Shown one piece after another: positions 26,138 through 35,605 of a stretch of DNA of 64,000 nucleotides. Origin of the DNA: Qipengyuania vulgaris. GTDB taxonomy: Bacteria; Pseudomonadota; Alphaproteobacteria; Sphingomonadales; Sphingomonadaceae. Position 1 is the first letter of the stretch. Each line of letters opens with the position of its first letter. The notes below the pieces were generated by a model. It was not told where the DNA came from. It saw only the letters and a list, made by a program, of their open reading frames with translations, and did not search any database. The position numbers and the translations under genes are program-made. The stretch is from the NCBI GenBank assembly GCA_000756795.1, contig CCSI01000003.1, positions 124,001-188,000 on the forward strand, written 5' to 3'.

Positions 26138-26844
26138 GCGACGAACCTGCCCCCGGAGAGATGCTGGCCGCCGAATACGCGCTCGGCCTGCTCGAAGGCG
26201 AGGAATTGCTCGCCGCGCGCGGCCGCGAGGCGTCCGACCCTGCCTTTGCTGCCGAAGTGGCGCAGTGGCAGGAGCGGCTTGCCCCGCTCCTCGACGAGAT
26301 TTCACCCTCGACGCCGCGTGAGGAAGTTTGGCAGCGCATCGTGGCCGAACTCGAAGGCACGGGCTCGGAAGCAGACGTCATTTCGCTCAAGACCCGCATA
26401 CGCCAGTGGCAACTCGCCACCGGCGTGGCTGCGGCGGCTGCGGTCGCAGCCTTTGCCTTGCTCTTCACGATTCCCGCGCAGACCACGGACCCGCTCCCGC
26501 AGGCACCGCTCGCCGCGTCGATACCGATTGGCGACACGCAATTGCGCCTGGCGGTCACCTACTTGCCCGAGAGCGAGGAACTGCTCGTCTCGGCCAGCGG
26601 CCTCACCGCCGACGGAGTGCATGACCACGAACTCTGGCTGGTCCCGCAGAGCGAGGACACGCCTCTCCTCTCGCTGGGTGTAGTGGCCCCGGGCGAGGAG
26701 CGCCGCGTCCAACTGACTCCAGCCGTTGCAGCGGAGATGACGGACGGCACGGGGCTCGTCCTCACCCGCGAACCGCTTGGCGGAAAACCGCGCGATGCCG
26801 ATGCCGGTCCGGTGGTCGCAGAGGGACGTATGCAAAAAATCTGA
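26134..26844 (+). CDS. Anti-sigma factor, RskA-type membrane protein
   Basis: Membrane-bound antagonist of the upstream ECF sigma factor. Residues 1-90 form the cytoplasmic anti-sigma part (LAAEYALGLLEGEELLAARGR, EVAQWQERLAPLLDE), then one TM helix (AAAAVAAFALLFTIPA) and a periplasmic RskA-like beta domain (VTYLPESEELLVSASGL, HELWLVPQSE, LVLTREPLGG). Strong ribosome site GGAGAGGGG precedes ATG at 26134. Release is expected by regulated proteolysis, known for the family but not visible here. Confidence 0.9.
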   Translation: MSDEPAPGEMLAAEYALGLLEGEELLAARGREASDPAFAAEVAQWQERLAPLLDEISPSTPREEVWQRIVAELEGTGSEADVISLKTRIRQWQLATGVAAAAAVAAFALLFTIPAQTTDPLPQAPLAASIPIGDTQLRLAVTYLPESEELLVSASGLTADGVHDHELWLVPQSEDTPLLSLGVVAPGEERRVQLTPAVAAEMTDGTGLVLTREPLGGKPRDADAGPVVAEGRMQKI

Positions 26845-26926
26845 GGCCGAGTGCATCCGCCACGCGAGTGGCATCGTAACTCTTTGCACAAGTTGGACGG
26901 GGCTTGTGAGGAAAGAGGAGTTACCA

Positions 26927-27499
26927 ATGACCATTTCGACCCAGCTCAAGGCCGCAACCGCAGCATCCATCCTTGCGATGGGCGGCGTTGCGCTTGCCGC
27001 GAGCGTCCCTGCCGCCGCGCATAACCACAAGGCCAAGCCCGCGCAGGCGCAGGCCAATATCGTCCAGACCGCCGTGGGCACCGGCGTGCACGAAACGCTG
27101 GTCGCCGCCGTTCAGGCCGCGGACCTCGTGGACACGCTGTCGTCGCCCGGCCCCTTCACAGTTTTCGCGCCGACCGATGATGCCTTCGCCGCCCTGCCCG
27201 ACGGCACGGTGAGCACGCTGCTCGAGCCGCAGAACAAGCACCAGCTTCAGGATATCCTGAAGTACCATGTCGTCGCCGGCCGCGTGCCTGCATCGCGCCT
27301 GTCGCAGGCCATTCGCCAGAACGGCGGCAGCTACACATTCGACACGGTCGCGGGCGAGGAACTGACTGCCAGCTTCAGTGGCGACAACAACATCGTGATT
27401 ACCGATGGCGCAAATCGCACGAGCACGGTCACCATGGCCGATGTGAAGACGACCAATGGCGTCATCCATGTCACCAATGGTGTCTTCCTGCCGGGCTGA
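26927..27499 (+). CDS. Secreted fasciclin (FAS1) domain protein
   Basis: 190 residues: a signal peptide (ILAMGGVALAASVPAAAHNH) followed by one FAS1 domain with both conserved boxes (PGPFTVFAPTDDAFAALP and the NGVIHVTNGVFLPG end). FAS1 proteins mediate adhesion or bind ligands at the cell surface. ATG at 26927 follows AAGAGGAG. It lies 82 bases after the anti-sigma gene, the usual position of the auto-regulated target of a SigK/RskA-type system, although I could not identify the promoter motif. A strong terminator follows. Confidence 0.92.
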   Translation: MTISTQLKAATAASILAMGGVALAASVPAAAHNHKAKPAQAQANIVQTAVGTGVHETLVAAVQAADLVDTLSSPGPFTVFAPTDDAFAALPDGTVSTLLEPQNKHQLQDILKYHVVAGRVPASRLSQAIRQNGGSYTFDTVAGEELTASFSGDNNIVITDGANRTSTVTMADVKTTNGVIHVTNGVFLPG

Positions 27500-27560
27500 C
27501 ACGACCCGTTCCATCACGCCGCTGAGGGTCACCTCCCCCTTTCAGGTGAGCGGCGTCACT

Positions 27561-27602
27561 GCCCCGCCCGGCCACCGCATCGGCCCGGCGGGGCTTTTTT
27601 TT
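27561..27602 (+). terminator. Rho-independent terminator after the fasciclin gene
   Basis: Arms GCCCCGCC / GGCGGGGC extended by GGCC pairs, then eight T residues (27595-27602). A textbook terminator for the sigma/anti-sigma/fasciclin transcript. Confidence 0.9.
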
Positions 27603-27612
27603 GCATGCCAAA

Positions 27613-27655
27613 CGCAAAGCCGCCGCGCAGTCCCGGGACTACGCGGCGGCTTCAA
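27613..27655 (-). terminator. Rho-independent terminator of clpX
   Basis: Perfect arms GCCGCCGCG / CGCGGCGGC with a 14-base loop. Read on the minus strand it is followed by TTTGCGTTT, just downstream of the clpX stop at 27675. Confidence 0.8.
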
Positions 27656-27674
27656 TTTCTTAGGAAAGGTCGGC

Positions 27675-28931
<1,257 letters not shown>

Positions 28932-29084
28932 TTCCTGCTCTGCCCCCGCTTAGCCCTACAATACAGGGATTCGCCGACTCTAGGCCGGTGGGGGATTCGG
29001 TCAATATGTCACCTACCACGAACCCCTTGCCATAAGCTGAAGGCGCAAGGTTGCGGTTTTCCTAGGACAATAATGCAACAGTCC

Positions 29085-29109
29085 CCCTCGGGGACAAAAA
29101 GCCCGAGGG
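29085..29109. other. Stem-loop in the clpP-clpX gap
   Basis: Perfect arms CCCTCGGG / CCCGAGGG with a 9-base loop containing five A (plus) or five T (minus), located just after the clpP stop. No T-tract follows the stem on the minus strand, so it may be a weak attenuator or processing site rather than a full terminator. Confidence 0.4.
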
Positions 29110-29126
29110 TTACTGCGGAGTAAAGC

Positions 29127-29840
29127 TTACTCGGGCGCGCCGCCAGAGCCCTTGTCCTCGTCCTTCACCGGCTCGTCGTCGCCTTCGTTTTCGGGACGTG
29201 CTTCGAAGACCTTGTCGACGATGCCGAACTTCATTGCTTCTTCGGCTTCGAGGAAGGTGTCGCGGTCCATCGCCTTCTCGATTTCGGTGAGGCTCTTGCC
29301 GGTGTACTGGACGTAAAGGTCGTTCATTCGCTTGCGGATGCGCAGGATTTCGCGGGCCTGGATTTCGATGTCCGAGGCCATGCCGCGTGCACCGCCCGAA
29401 GGCTGGTGGACCATGATGCGCGCATTCGGCAGCGCGATGCGCATGCCCGGTTCGCCTGCGGCAAGGAGGAAGCTGCCCATCGAGGCGGCCTGACCGATGC
29501 AGACAGTCGAAACGCGCGGCTTGATGTACTGCATGGTGTCGTGGATCGCCATGCCGGCCGTCACCACGCCGCCGGGCGAGTTGATGTACATGCTGATCGG
29601 CTTGGAAGGATTTTCGCTTTCGAGGAACAGCAGCTGCGCCACGATGAGCGAGGCCATGTTGTCTTCCACCTGGCCGGTGACGAAGACGATGCGTTCGCGC
29701 AGCAGGCGGCTGAAGATGTCGAAGGCGCGTTCGCCGCGGCTCGACTGCTCGACCACCGTCGGAACCAGCGCCCCGGTAAGCGGGTCGCGGTCGAACTGGC
29801 CCTGACTGCCGTGTGCGTCGCTGCCGAAGAGGTCGATCAT
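29127..29840 (-). CDS. clpP: ATP-dependent Clp protease, proteolytic subunit ClpP
   Basis: Serine protease forming the tetradecameric barrel used by ClpX/ClpA. The catalytic triad is Ser120 (GQAASMGSF), His145 (MVHQPSGG) and Asp194 (DRDTF), counted from the ATG at 29840, which follows GGAAGGA. The N-terminus is longer than in E. coli ([21 protein letters not shown]) and the C-terminal tail is acidic ([12 protein letters not shown]). Upstream is a good heat-shock type promoter. Here clpP is separated from tig by about 5.8 kb, unlike the common tig-clpP-clpX order. Confidence 0.97.
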   Translation of the reverse strand: MIDLFGSDAHGSQGQFDRDPLTGALVPTVVEQSSRGERAFDIFSRLLRERIVFVTGQVEDNMASLIVAQLLFLESENPSKPISMYINSPGGVVTAGMAIHDTMQYIKPRVSTVCIGQAASMGSFLLAAGEPGMRIALPNARIMVHQPSGGARGMASDIEIQAREILRIRKRMNDLYVQYTGKSLTEIEKAMDRDTFLEAEEAMKFGIVDKVFEARPENEGDDEPVKDEDKGSGGAPE

Positions 29841-29870
29841 GAAAATCCTTCCGTCTGAATATCGAGCGCC

Positions 29871-29902
29871 TATGTCGCCATCGCGGGCGCGATGTTCAAG
29901 GG
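29871..29902 (-). promoter_or_regulatory. Candidate RpoH (sigma-32) promoter of clpP
   Basis: On the minus strand CCCCTTGAA (-35, core CTTGAA at 29900-29895) is separated by 17 bases from CGACAT (-10-like, 29877-29872). This resembles the alphaproteobacterial sigma-32 consensus CTTGAA-N16/17-CCATAT. It would give a leader of about 25 bases before the clpP start. Confidence 0.5.
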
Positions 29903-29959
29903 GTTTAACTACGCAAATGCGCAAGCTGTCCCCCGACTATTGCGGACGGGTGCCCGGTA

Positions 29960-31681
29960 TCAGGCGGCGCGGACGTGTTCGAGGAACTCGGCTACTTGTG
30001 CGCGCAGCACTTCTGCCTGTTGCTCGAGCGAAGTGCAGCCTGTGAGGACCTGGCTCGCCGCAGCGCCCGTGGCGAGCGCCATGCGGCTGACTTCATCCAT
30101 GTCGCCGCTGACGGCCTCGGTGTTGCGCGCGGCATTGTCGATGCTGCGGGCGAGTTCCTGACCCGCGACGGCCTGCTGGTCGACGGCGGCGGCAATCGAG
30201 GTCGAAGTGACGCCCAACTGGCCCACTTCCTCGGTAATCTTGCGCAAGGCGCCCGCACTGGCCGAGGACGAGCCCTGGATGAGCTTGATTTGCGCCTCGA
30301 CTTCCTCGGTAGCGCGCGCGGTCTGTGCTGCGAGTTCCTTGACCTCGCTCGCCACCACGGCGAAGCCGCGGCCCGCCTCGCCTCCACGCGCAGCCTCGAT
30401 GCTGGCGTTGAGCGCGAGCAAATTGGTGCGCTGTGCAATCTGGCCGATCATCTCGACGACCTGCCCTACATGGGTTGCCATTTGGTCGAGGTCGGAAATT
30501 GTGCGGTCGGCGTCCTGGGCGGCAGTATTCGCATGCCCTGCACGCTCGGCGCTGGAGGCGGCCTGACGGCTGATTTCGCCGATTGACATGACGAATTCGT
30601 CCGAAGCAGCCGCCGCACCGGTTACGCCTGCACTGGTTTCGGCCAGCAGCCGCGAGGCGTTGACGACACGCTCCGACGACATTTCGGCATTGTCCGACAT
30701 GGTCCGCGCAGCATCCTTCAGCTGGCCGCTGGCGGCGGCGACATCGTGCGCCACACCGCTGACCATCTGTTCGAACGCATCGGCAAGGTTCTGGATGGCA
30801 GCGACCTTGCGGTTGCGTTCCTCGGACGACGCCACCTGCGTCTCCAACTGGTCGGCGGCAGCCTGGCGAGCAGCTTCCTGGATAACCCGCAGGCTTTCCA
30901 GCGCGCGGGCCATCTCGCCGATTTCGTCCTGACGGTGGATCTCGGGGATTTCGAGGTCGCTCGCGCCTTCGGCCAGCAGCGTGCTGGTCTCACCGATATT
31001 GCGGATGGGAGCGACTACGCGGCGTGCCATCAGCTTGCGACCAAGGAAAACGGTCACCAGCGAGGCGAGGCCGAGCAGCACCATCACGAAGATGAAAGTC
31101 TCGATTTCCTCGCCCTGCGCGCGCTGGACACGGTAGAGGCTCACCTCCGAACGATTGCGCAGTGAATTGGAAATCTGGCCAACGGCATAGCCGTGTTTGA
31201 AGGCCGGGATCACCGCGCCGTAAATCTCTTCCTTGGGCGTGGTATAAAGAGCCGAGAGGGCACTCTTCAGGCCAGCGAGCTCTTCGCCGATACGGGCGAC
31301 GTCTTCCTGCGCCGCGGCATCGCTGTCGCCGATTAGCTGCGACAGAGCCTCATTCTGCTGGGTCGCGCGCTCGACCAGTTCGATGGCGGTGTCGAGGTCC
31401 TGCGCTCGGTTGCCCTCGTCAAGGAAGTTGCCGAGGCTTTCCTGAGAAGCATGGACATCCGCACCGGTCCGCGAAACCAGCAGCACGCTTTCGGTAATCT
31501 GGGTCAGTTCATCCGATTGCGACTGGACGCGCTTGAAGCCGAAAGCAGCGACGACACACAGCACTACCACTCCGATAGCGAACGCGGCGAACAGGCCATT
31601 CATCTGGCGCGCAATGGATTTGCGGCCACCGCCGGAGGAATAATCGACGGCTTCGAACTCGTTACTATCGCTGAAGGACAC
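29960..31681 (-). CDS. Methyl-accepting chemotaxis protein
   Basis: Transmembrane chemoreceptor. From a GTG start at 31681: a short cytoplasmic lead, TM1 ([19 protein letters not shown], about residues 30-48), a small helical periplasmic sensor domain (about 50-190), TM2 (about 193-213), a HAMP domain ([16 protein letters not shown] onward) and the signalling hairpin with the tip motif [33 protein letters not shown] in canonical form (visible core [16 protein letters not shown]). The start is uncertain, since the frame is open to 31795. No other che genes are in the window, so this is an orphan receptor. Confidence 0.9.
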   Translation of the reverse strand: MSFSDSNEFEAVDYSSGGGRKSIARQMNGLFAAFAIGVVVLCVVAAFGFKRVQSQSDELTQITESVLLVSRTGADVHASQESLGNFLDEGNRAQDLDTAIELVERATQQNEALSQLIGDSDAAAQEDVARIGEELAGLKSALSALYTTPKEEIYGAVIPAFKHGYAVGQISNSLRNRSEVSLYRVQRAQGEEIETFIFVMVLLGLASLVTVFLGRKLMARRVVAPIRNIGETSTLLAEGASDLEIPEIHRQDEIGEMARALESLRVIQEAARQAAADQLETQVASSEERNRKVAAIQNLADAFEQMVSGVAHDVAAASGQLKDAARTMSDNAEMSSERVVNASRLLAETSAGVTGAAAASDEFVMSIGEISRQAASSAERAGHANTAAQDADRTISDLDQMATHVGQVVEMIGQIAQRTNLLALNASIEAARGGEAGRGFAVVASEVKELAAQTARATEEVEAQIKLIQGSSSASAGALRKITEEVGQLGVTSTSIAAAVDQQAVAGQELARSIDNAARNTEAVSGDMDEVSRMALATGAAASQVLTGCTSLEQQAEVLRAQVAEFLEHVRAA

Positions 31682-32050
31682 TATATTGGTACTCGCAATT
31701 GGTGCGGGCCATGCCTTGCGACACTCTGCACGAGGACCCGGACCAGTCGGAGCGAGGGTATGACCCTCTCCGAACCCGTTCCATGCGACCCCCAATGCGA
31801 CCCCGATTGGTCATCTCGGCTTGTGCGCGCGCCGAATCATTTCGGTCGCTCGCCGCCCCCTTCTGCTAGGTTGCGAAGGTAATTTAACAGTTAACCATCG
31901 CACGCACCCTTGCCGGTTTCGAACCACAACCCATCTCGGCGTTTATCGGATAGGCTGACCGCTCGTCGGGCATGGTTCGCCATTCGTCGACCGCATGTTG
32001 GGCGGGAAGGCTACAACTGTAGACGAACCATCACCCCAGTGGAGAAACCT
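31682..32050. other. Divergent intergenic region, chemoreceptor / TonB-dependent receptor
   Basis: About 370 bases with no convincing gene. It must contain promoters in both directions. The only clear structure is a short palindrome at 32011-32022 near the receptor start, and an AT-rich patch with TTAACAGTTAAC at about 31883-31896, which could be a -10 region or an operator. Confidence 0.5.
32012..32021. promoter_or_regulatory. BlaI/CopY-type box (TACANNTGTA) before the TonB-dependent receptor
   Basis: TACAACTGTA, flanked by C and G to give CTACAACTGTAG, lies 30 bases before the GTG start at 32051. The TACA-N2-TGTA pattern is that of BlaI/MecI/CopY family operators. No such regulator gene is in the window, so binding is speculative. 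Confidence 0.3.
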
Positions 32051-34135
32051 GTGTCGCGCCTACGAAATTCCTGTCTGCTAACGCTTGCCAGCCTGCTCTG
32101 CCTGCCCACTTCGCTGGCTGCACGCGAGGATCCGGGCGTGGCGACGTCCGAGCGTGGTGCACCGCAGGGTGCGCGCGTGTTCGAGCCGGAGTTTTTCGCG
32201 CAGTTTGCCCCTCGCAACGCGCTCGACATGGTCAGGAGGCTCCCCGGCTTCACGATTTCCGGCGGCAACGACGGCGGCCAGCGAGGTCTGGGCCAGGCCG
32301 ATCAGAATGTGCTGGTCAACGGCGAGCGCTTCTCGAGCAAATCGGATTCGCTGCGCGATCAACTCAGCCGTATTCCAGCAAGCGATGTGGTCCGCATCGA
32401 ACTGGTCGACGGCAATACACTCGATGTTCCCGGCCTTACGGGCCTTGTCGCAAACGTCATTTACGAGAGCACCGGTCCGTCTGGGCAATTCCAGTGGAAC
32501 ACCGGATTCCGGCCGCACAACACCGAGGCCCAGCTTTACGGCGGGGAGATTTCGCTGACCGGGAGCGAGGGTGCGCTCGATTTCACGATTTCGCTATCGA
32601 ACAACAACGATCGCTTCGGTGCAGATGGTCCGATCCTGATAACCGATGGCGAAGGCAATTTGCTCGAGGAACAATATTCGCAATTTTCCGGCGGCTTCGA
32701 CAATCCCAAGCTGGCAACCAACTTCACCTATGATTTCGGCGGTGAGACCATCGCCAATCTCAACCTGAGCTATGGTGAGGATTTTTTCTTTCGCAACAAC
32801 ATCGAAGACGCGACATCCCCTTCGGGGCCGGACCGCTTCCAGAACAGCAGTCGCGAAGAAAACGGGCCCGAGTATGAAATCGGCGCCGACATCCAGTTTC
32901 CCTTGGGACCGGGCAGTCTGAAACTGATTGGCCTTGAGCGGTTCGAGCGGGATAACGGCGTCAGCATTCTCATCGACACATTCTCGGACGGGAGCCCGTC
33001 CGTGGGTTCGCGGTTTGCCCAGACCAACGCGATCGGCGAGCGGATCGGCCGCCTGGAATATGGGTGGAACATGCTGTCCGCCGACTGGCAGGTTTCAGGC
33101 GAAGCGGCATTCAACCGGCTCGACCGGACATCGTCCCTTTTCATACTCGAGGACACAGGCGAGTTTATCGAACTCGACTTTCCTGCGGGCACTGGCGGGG
33201 TGACCGAAGACCGCTATGAGGCCAGCCTGTCCTTTTCGAAGCAGCTGGCCCCTACGCTGTCGATGCAGGCTATCGGCGCGATGGAGTTTTCGCGCATCGA
33301 GCAGACCGGTTCGGCAGCCAATTCGCGCACCTTCCAGCGCCCCAAGGGTTCACTCGCGACCACCTGGAAGCCGTCAGCCGATTTCGACGTCTCGCTGACG
33401 ATCGAACGCAGCGTCAGCCAGCTGTCCTTTGGTGACTTCCTTGCCAGCGTCTCGCTCGACAATGACAACGAGAATGGCGGCAATAACGAGCTGGTCCCGT
33501 TCCAGAGCTGGGGCTTCGAAATCGAGGCAAACAAGACCATCGGCCCCTGGGGTTCGCTGACGCTGGAGCTTGAGCACGACTGGTTCGAGGACTGGATCGA
33601 CTGGTTCCCGCTGGAAGACGGAGGCGAGGCCCGCGGCAATGTCGGCGATGCCCAGCGGACCAAGCTGCAATTGACCGGCACGCTCAACTTCGACCCCATC
33701 GGAATTCCGGGAGCGCGGCTGGATATCCGCACTGCCAAGCGCTGGATGGAAACGACAGATCCATTCACCGGTCAAAGCCGCGCCCTTTCAGGAGCACAAT
33801 ACGACTTCATCGATCTCGACTTCCGACACGACATTCCCGACACCGACATCGCCTGGGGCAGCTCGCTCTACAGCAACAACAATGTCGGATATTTCCGCCG
33901 CTACGAAGAAGGGCGCGATTGGGAAGGCCCCACTTTCGTCAACCTCTTCATCGAACACAAGGACGTATTCGGACTGACGGTGCAGGCGCGGGCAGGTAAT
34001 CTGCTCGGCGCGCGCAACAAGTTTTACCGCACCGTTTACCAGACCTCGCGACCCTCGGACGAGATCGCGTTTCGCGAGGTGATGGACCGGCGCATCGGCC
34101 CGATATTCCGCTTCTCCGTCAGCGGCGACTTCTAA
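32051..34135 (+). CDS. TonB-dependent receptor-like outer-membrane protein
   Basis: A 694-residue outer-membrane protein. A signal peptide (LLTLASLLCLPTSLAA) is followed by a plug-like domain (ALDMVRRLPGFTISGGNDGG, VLVNGERFSSKSDSLRDQL, IPASDVVRIELVDG) and a long beta barrel ending in Phe (FRFSVSGDF). I chose GTG at 32051 behind GGAG with a 7-base spacing, which puts the signal peptide at the N-terminus; upstream codons look non-coding. No clear TonB box was identified. Substrate unknown; the next gene, a cation/proton antiporter, is 44 bases away on the same strand. Confidence 0.82.
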   Translation: MSRLRNSCLLTLASLLCLPTSLAAREDPGVATSERGAPQGARVFEPEFFAQFAPRNALDMVRRLPGFTISGGNDGGQRGLGQADQNVLVNGERFSSKSDSLRDQLSRIPASDVVRIELVDGNTLDVPGLTGLVANVIYESTGPSGQFQWNTGFRPHNTEAQLYGGEISLTGSEGALDFTISLSNNNDRFGADGPILITDGEGNLLEEQYSQFSGGFDNPKLATNFTYDFGGETIANLNLSYGEDFFFRNNIEDATSPSGPDRFQNSSREENGPEYEIGADIQFPLGPGSLKLIGLERFERDNGVSILIDTFSDGSPSVGSRFAQTNAIGERIGRLEYGWNMLSADWQVSGEAAFNRLDRTSSLFILEDTGEFIELDFPAGTGGVTEDRYEASLSFSKQLAPTLSMQAIGAMEFSRIEQTGSAANSRTFQRPKGSLATTWKPSADFDVSLTIERSVSQLSFGDFLASVSLDNDNENGGNNELVPFQSWGFEIEANKTIGPWGSLTLELEHDWFEDWIDWFPLEDGGEARGNVGDAQRTKLQLTGTLNFDPIGIPGARLDIRTAKRWMETTDPFTGQSRALSGAQYDFIDLDFRHDIPDTDIAWGSSLYSNNNVGYFRRYEEGRDWEGPTFVNLFIEHKDVFGLTVQARAGNLLGARNKFYRTVYQTSRPSDEIAFREVMDRRIGPIFRFSVSGDF

Positions 34136-34179
34136 GCCGGAGCTTGCATTGTCCCCGCTCCCTGTCAGGGTAGGCGGAG

Positions 34180-35544
34180 ATGGAACTCGATCCGCGCATA
34201 TTGATGTTCGTCATCTTCGGGCTCGGCCTGATGCTGGCGGTGACGCTGGAGCGTTTTCTCGCAAAATTCTGGCTGTCCTTGCCCATCCTCTACGTGGGGG
34301 CAGGATATGCGCTGTTCTCGCTGCCGCTGGGCCTGCCCAACATCAATCCGACGCTCGACACATTCGATGCAGTGGCGCTCGAATATATCACCGAGTTCAT
34401 CGTCATTGCCTCGCTGATGGCTGCCGGAATAGCGATCGACAGGCCGGTCAGCTGGAAGAACTGGAGCCAGATTTGGCCCTTGCTGGTCGTTGCGATGCCG
34501 CTCACCATTGCGGCGGTGGCGCTGATGGGCTGGTGGGTTGTCGGACTTGCCCCGGCGAGCGCACTGCTGCTTGGCGCTGCCCTCGCGCCGACCGATCCGG
34601 TGCTGGCGCGCAGCGTGCAGGTGGGGCCGCCGGGCGAGAACAAGCGGCACGATGTGCGTTTTTCCCTGACCGTCGAAGCTGGACTTAACGACGGGCTGGC
34701 ATTCCCTTTTACCTATCTCGCGATTGCGGCAGTGGGCATGACTTCGCTCGGCATGTGGACGATCGAATGGGCCGCGCTCGACCTTGTGTGGCGGATCCTG
34801 GCTGGTTGCGCCGTCGGCTGGGCCGTGGGCCGAGCAGGCGCATGGTATGTCTTCGAGCGCGAGGCCGATGCGCCGATGGAGGCCATCGAGGAAGAGGACA
34901 CCGCCGAACAGCCCAAATATTCGACCAGCGAGGGACTCATCGTGCTCGGCACGCTGCTGCTCGCCTATGGGTTGGCGGAATTGGCGGAAGGATACGGCTT
35001 CCTCGCGGTGTTTGTCGGCGCGGTAACCGCGCGTCAGCGCGAGAACCGCAGCCGCTACCACAAGCTCAGCCACCATTTCATCGACCAGATAGAGCAGATC
35101 GTGCTGGTGCTGGTCCTCCTAGGTTTTGGAGCCATGCTGGCAAGCGGCGTGCTGGCATCGCTGACATTGGAAGGCGCGCTGCTGGGCCTAGCCCTCATCT
35201 TCGTCATCCGCCCAGTTGCGGGGTTTATTGCCGAATATCCCTCGCGCCTGCCGATGTTCGGGACGCTCGCTGTCGCTTTCCTCGGCGTGCGCGGAATGGG
35301 GTCGATTTATTATCTCGCCTACGGCCAGAACCATGGGAATTTCTTCCAGTTCGACCAGCTGTGGGCGATCGCCAGCTTCACCATTCTCGTGTCTATCGTA
35401 GTCCACGGCATCGTGGCCGGGCCGATGATCCTTGCGGTCGAGAAACGGCGCAGGCACATCCATGACGGTGAGGACGAGGGGCTGGAAAGCCACAGCCCCG
35501 GCAGCATCGCCATCCCCCCTGCCGACAGGCCCTGCGCGCCCTAA
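34180..35544 (+). CDS. Cation:proton antiporter, CPA1 (NhaP-like) family
   Basis: Inner-membrane Na+(K+)/H+ antiporter with about 12 TM helices. The CPA1 signatures are present: ALAPTDPVLA in TM4 region and the EAGLNDGLAFPF motif with the Asn-Asp pair. A charged cytoplasmic loop (FEREADAPMEAIEEEDTAEQ) separates the halves; FLGVRGMGSIYYL and a basic/acidic C-terminal tail follow. It is unrelated to NhaA near 8.3 kb, so the cell has two classes of sodium exporter. A bidirectional terminator follows. Confidence 0.9.
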   Translation: MELDPRILMFVIFGLGLMLAVTLERFLAKFWLSLPILYVGAGYALFSLPLGLPNINPTLDTFDAVALEYITEFIVIASLMAAGIAIDRPVSWKNWSQIWPLLVVAMPLTIAAVALMGWWVVGLAPASALLLGAALAPTDPVLARSVQVGPPGENKRHDVRFSLTVEAGLNDGLAFPFTYLAIAAVGMTSLGMWTIEWAALDLVWRILAGCAVGWAVGRAGAWYVFEREADAPMEAIEEEDTAEQPKYSTSEGLIVLGTLLLAYGLAELAEGYGFLAVFVGAVTARQRENRSRYHKLSHHFIDQIEQIVLVLVLLGFGAMLASGVLASLTLEGALLGLALIFVIRPVAGFIAEYPSRLPMFGTLAVAFLGVRGMGSIYYLAYGQNHGNFFQFDQLWAIASFTILVSIVVHGIVAGPMILAVEKRRRHIHDGEDEGLESHSPGSIAIPPADRPCAP

Positions 35545-35548
35545 AACA

Positions 35549-35580
35549 AAAGGGCGGCGGGATTTCTCCCGCCGCCCTTC
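35549..35580. terminator. Bidirectional terminator between the antiporter gene and tig
   Basis: Arms AAGGGCGGCGGGA / TCCCGCCGCCCTT with a 4-base loop. The minus strand continues with TTTTGTTTT (strong, for tig); the plus strand with TCGATTTGG (weaker, for the antiporter). Confidence 0.85.
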
Positions 35581-35605
35581 GATTTGGTTCAGCTGAACGA
35601 GAAGC

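Noticed and set aside
31883-31896. CtrA site at TTAACAGTTAAC upstream of the chemoreceptor
   Set aside because: Half-sites are 3 bases apart, not 7.
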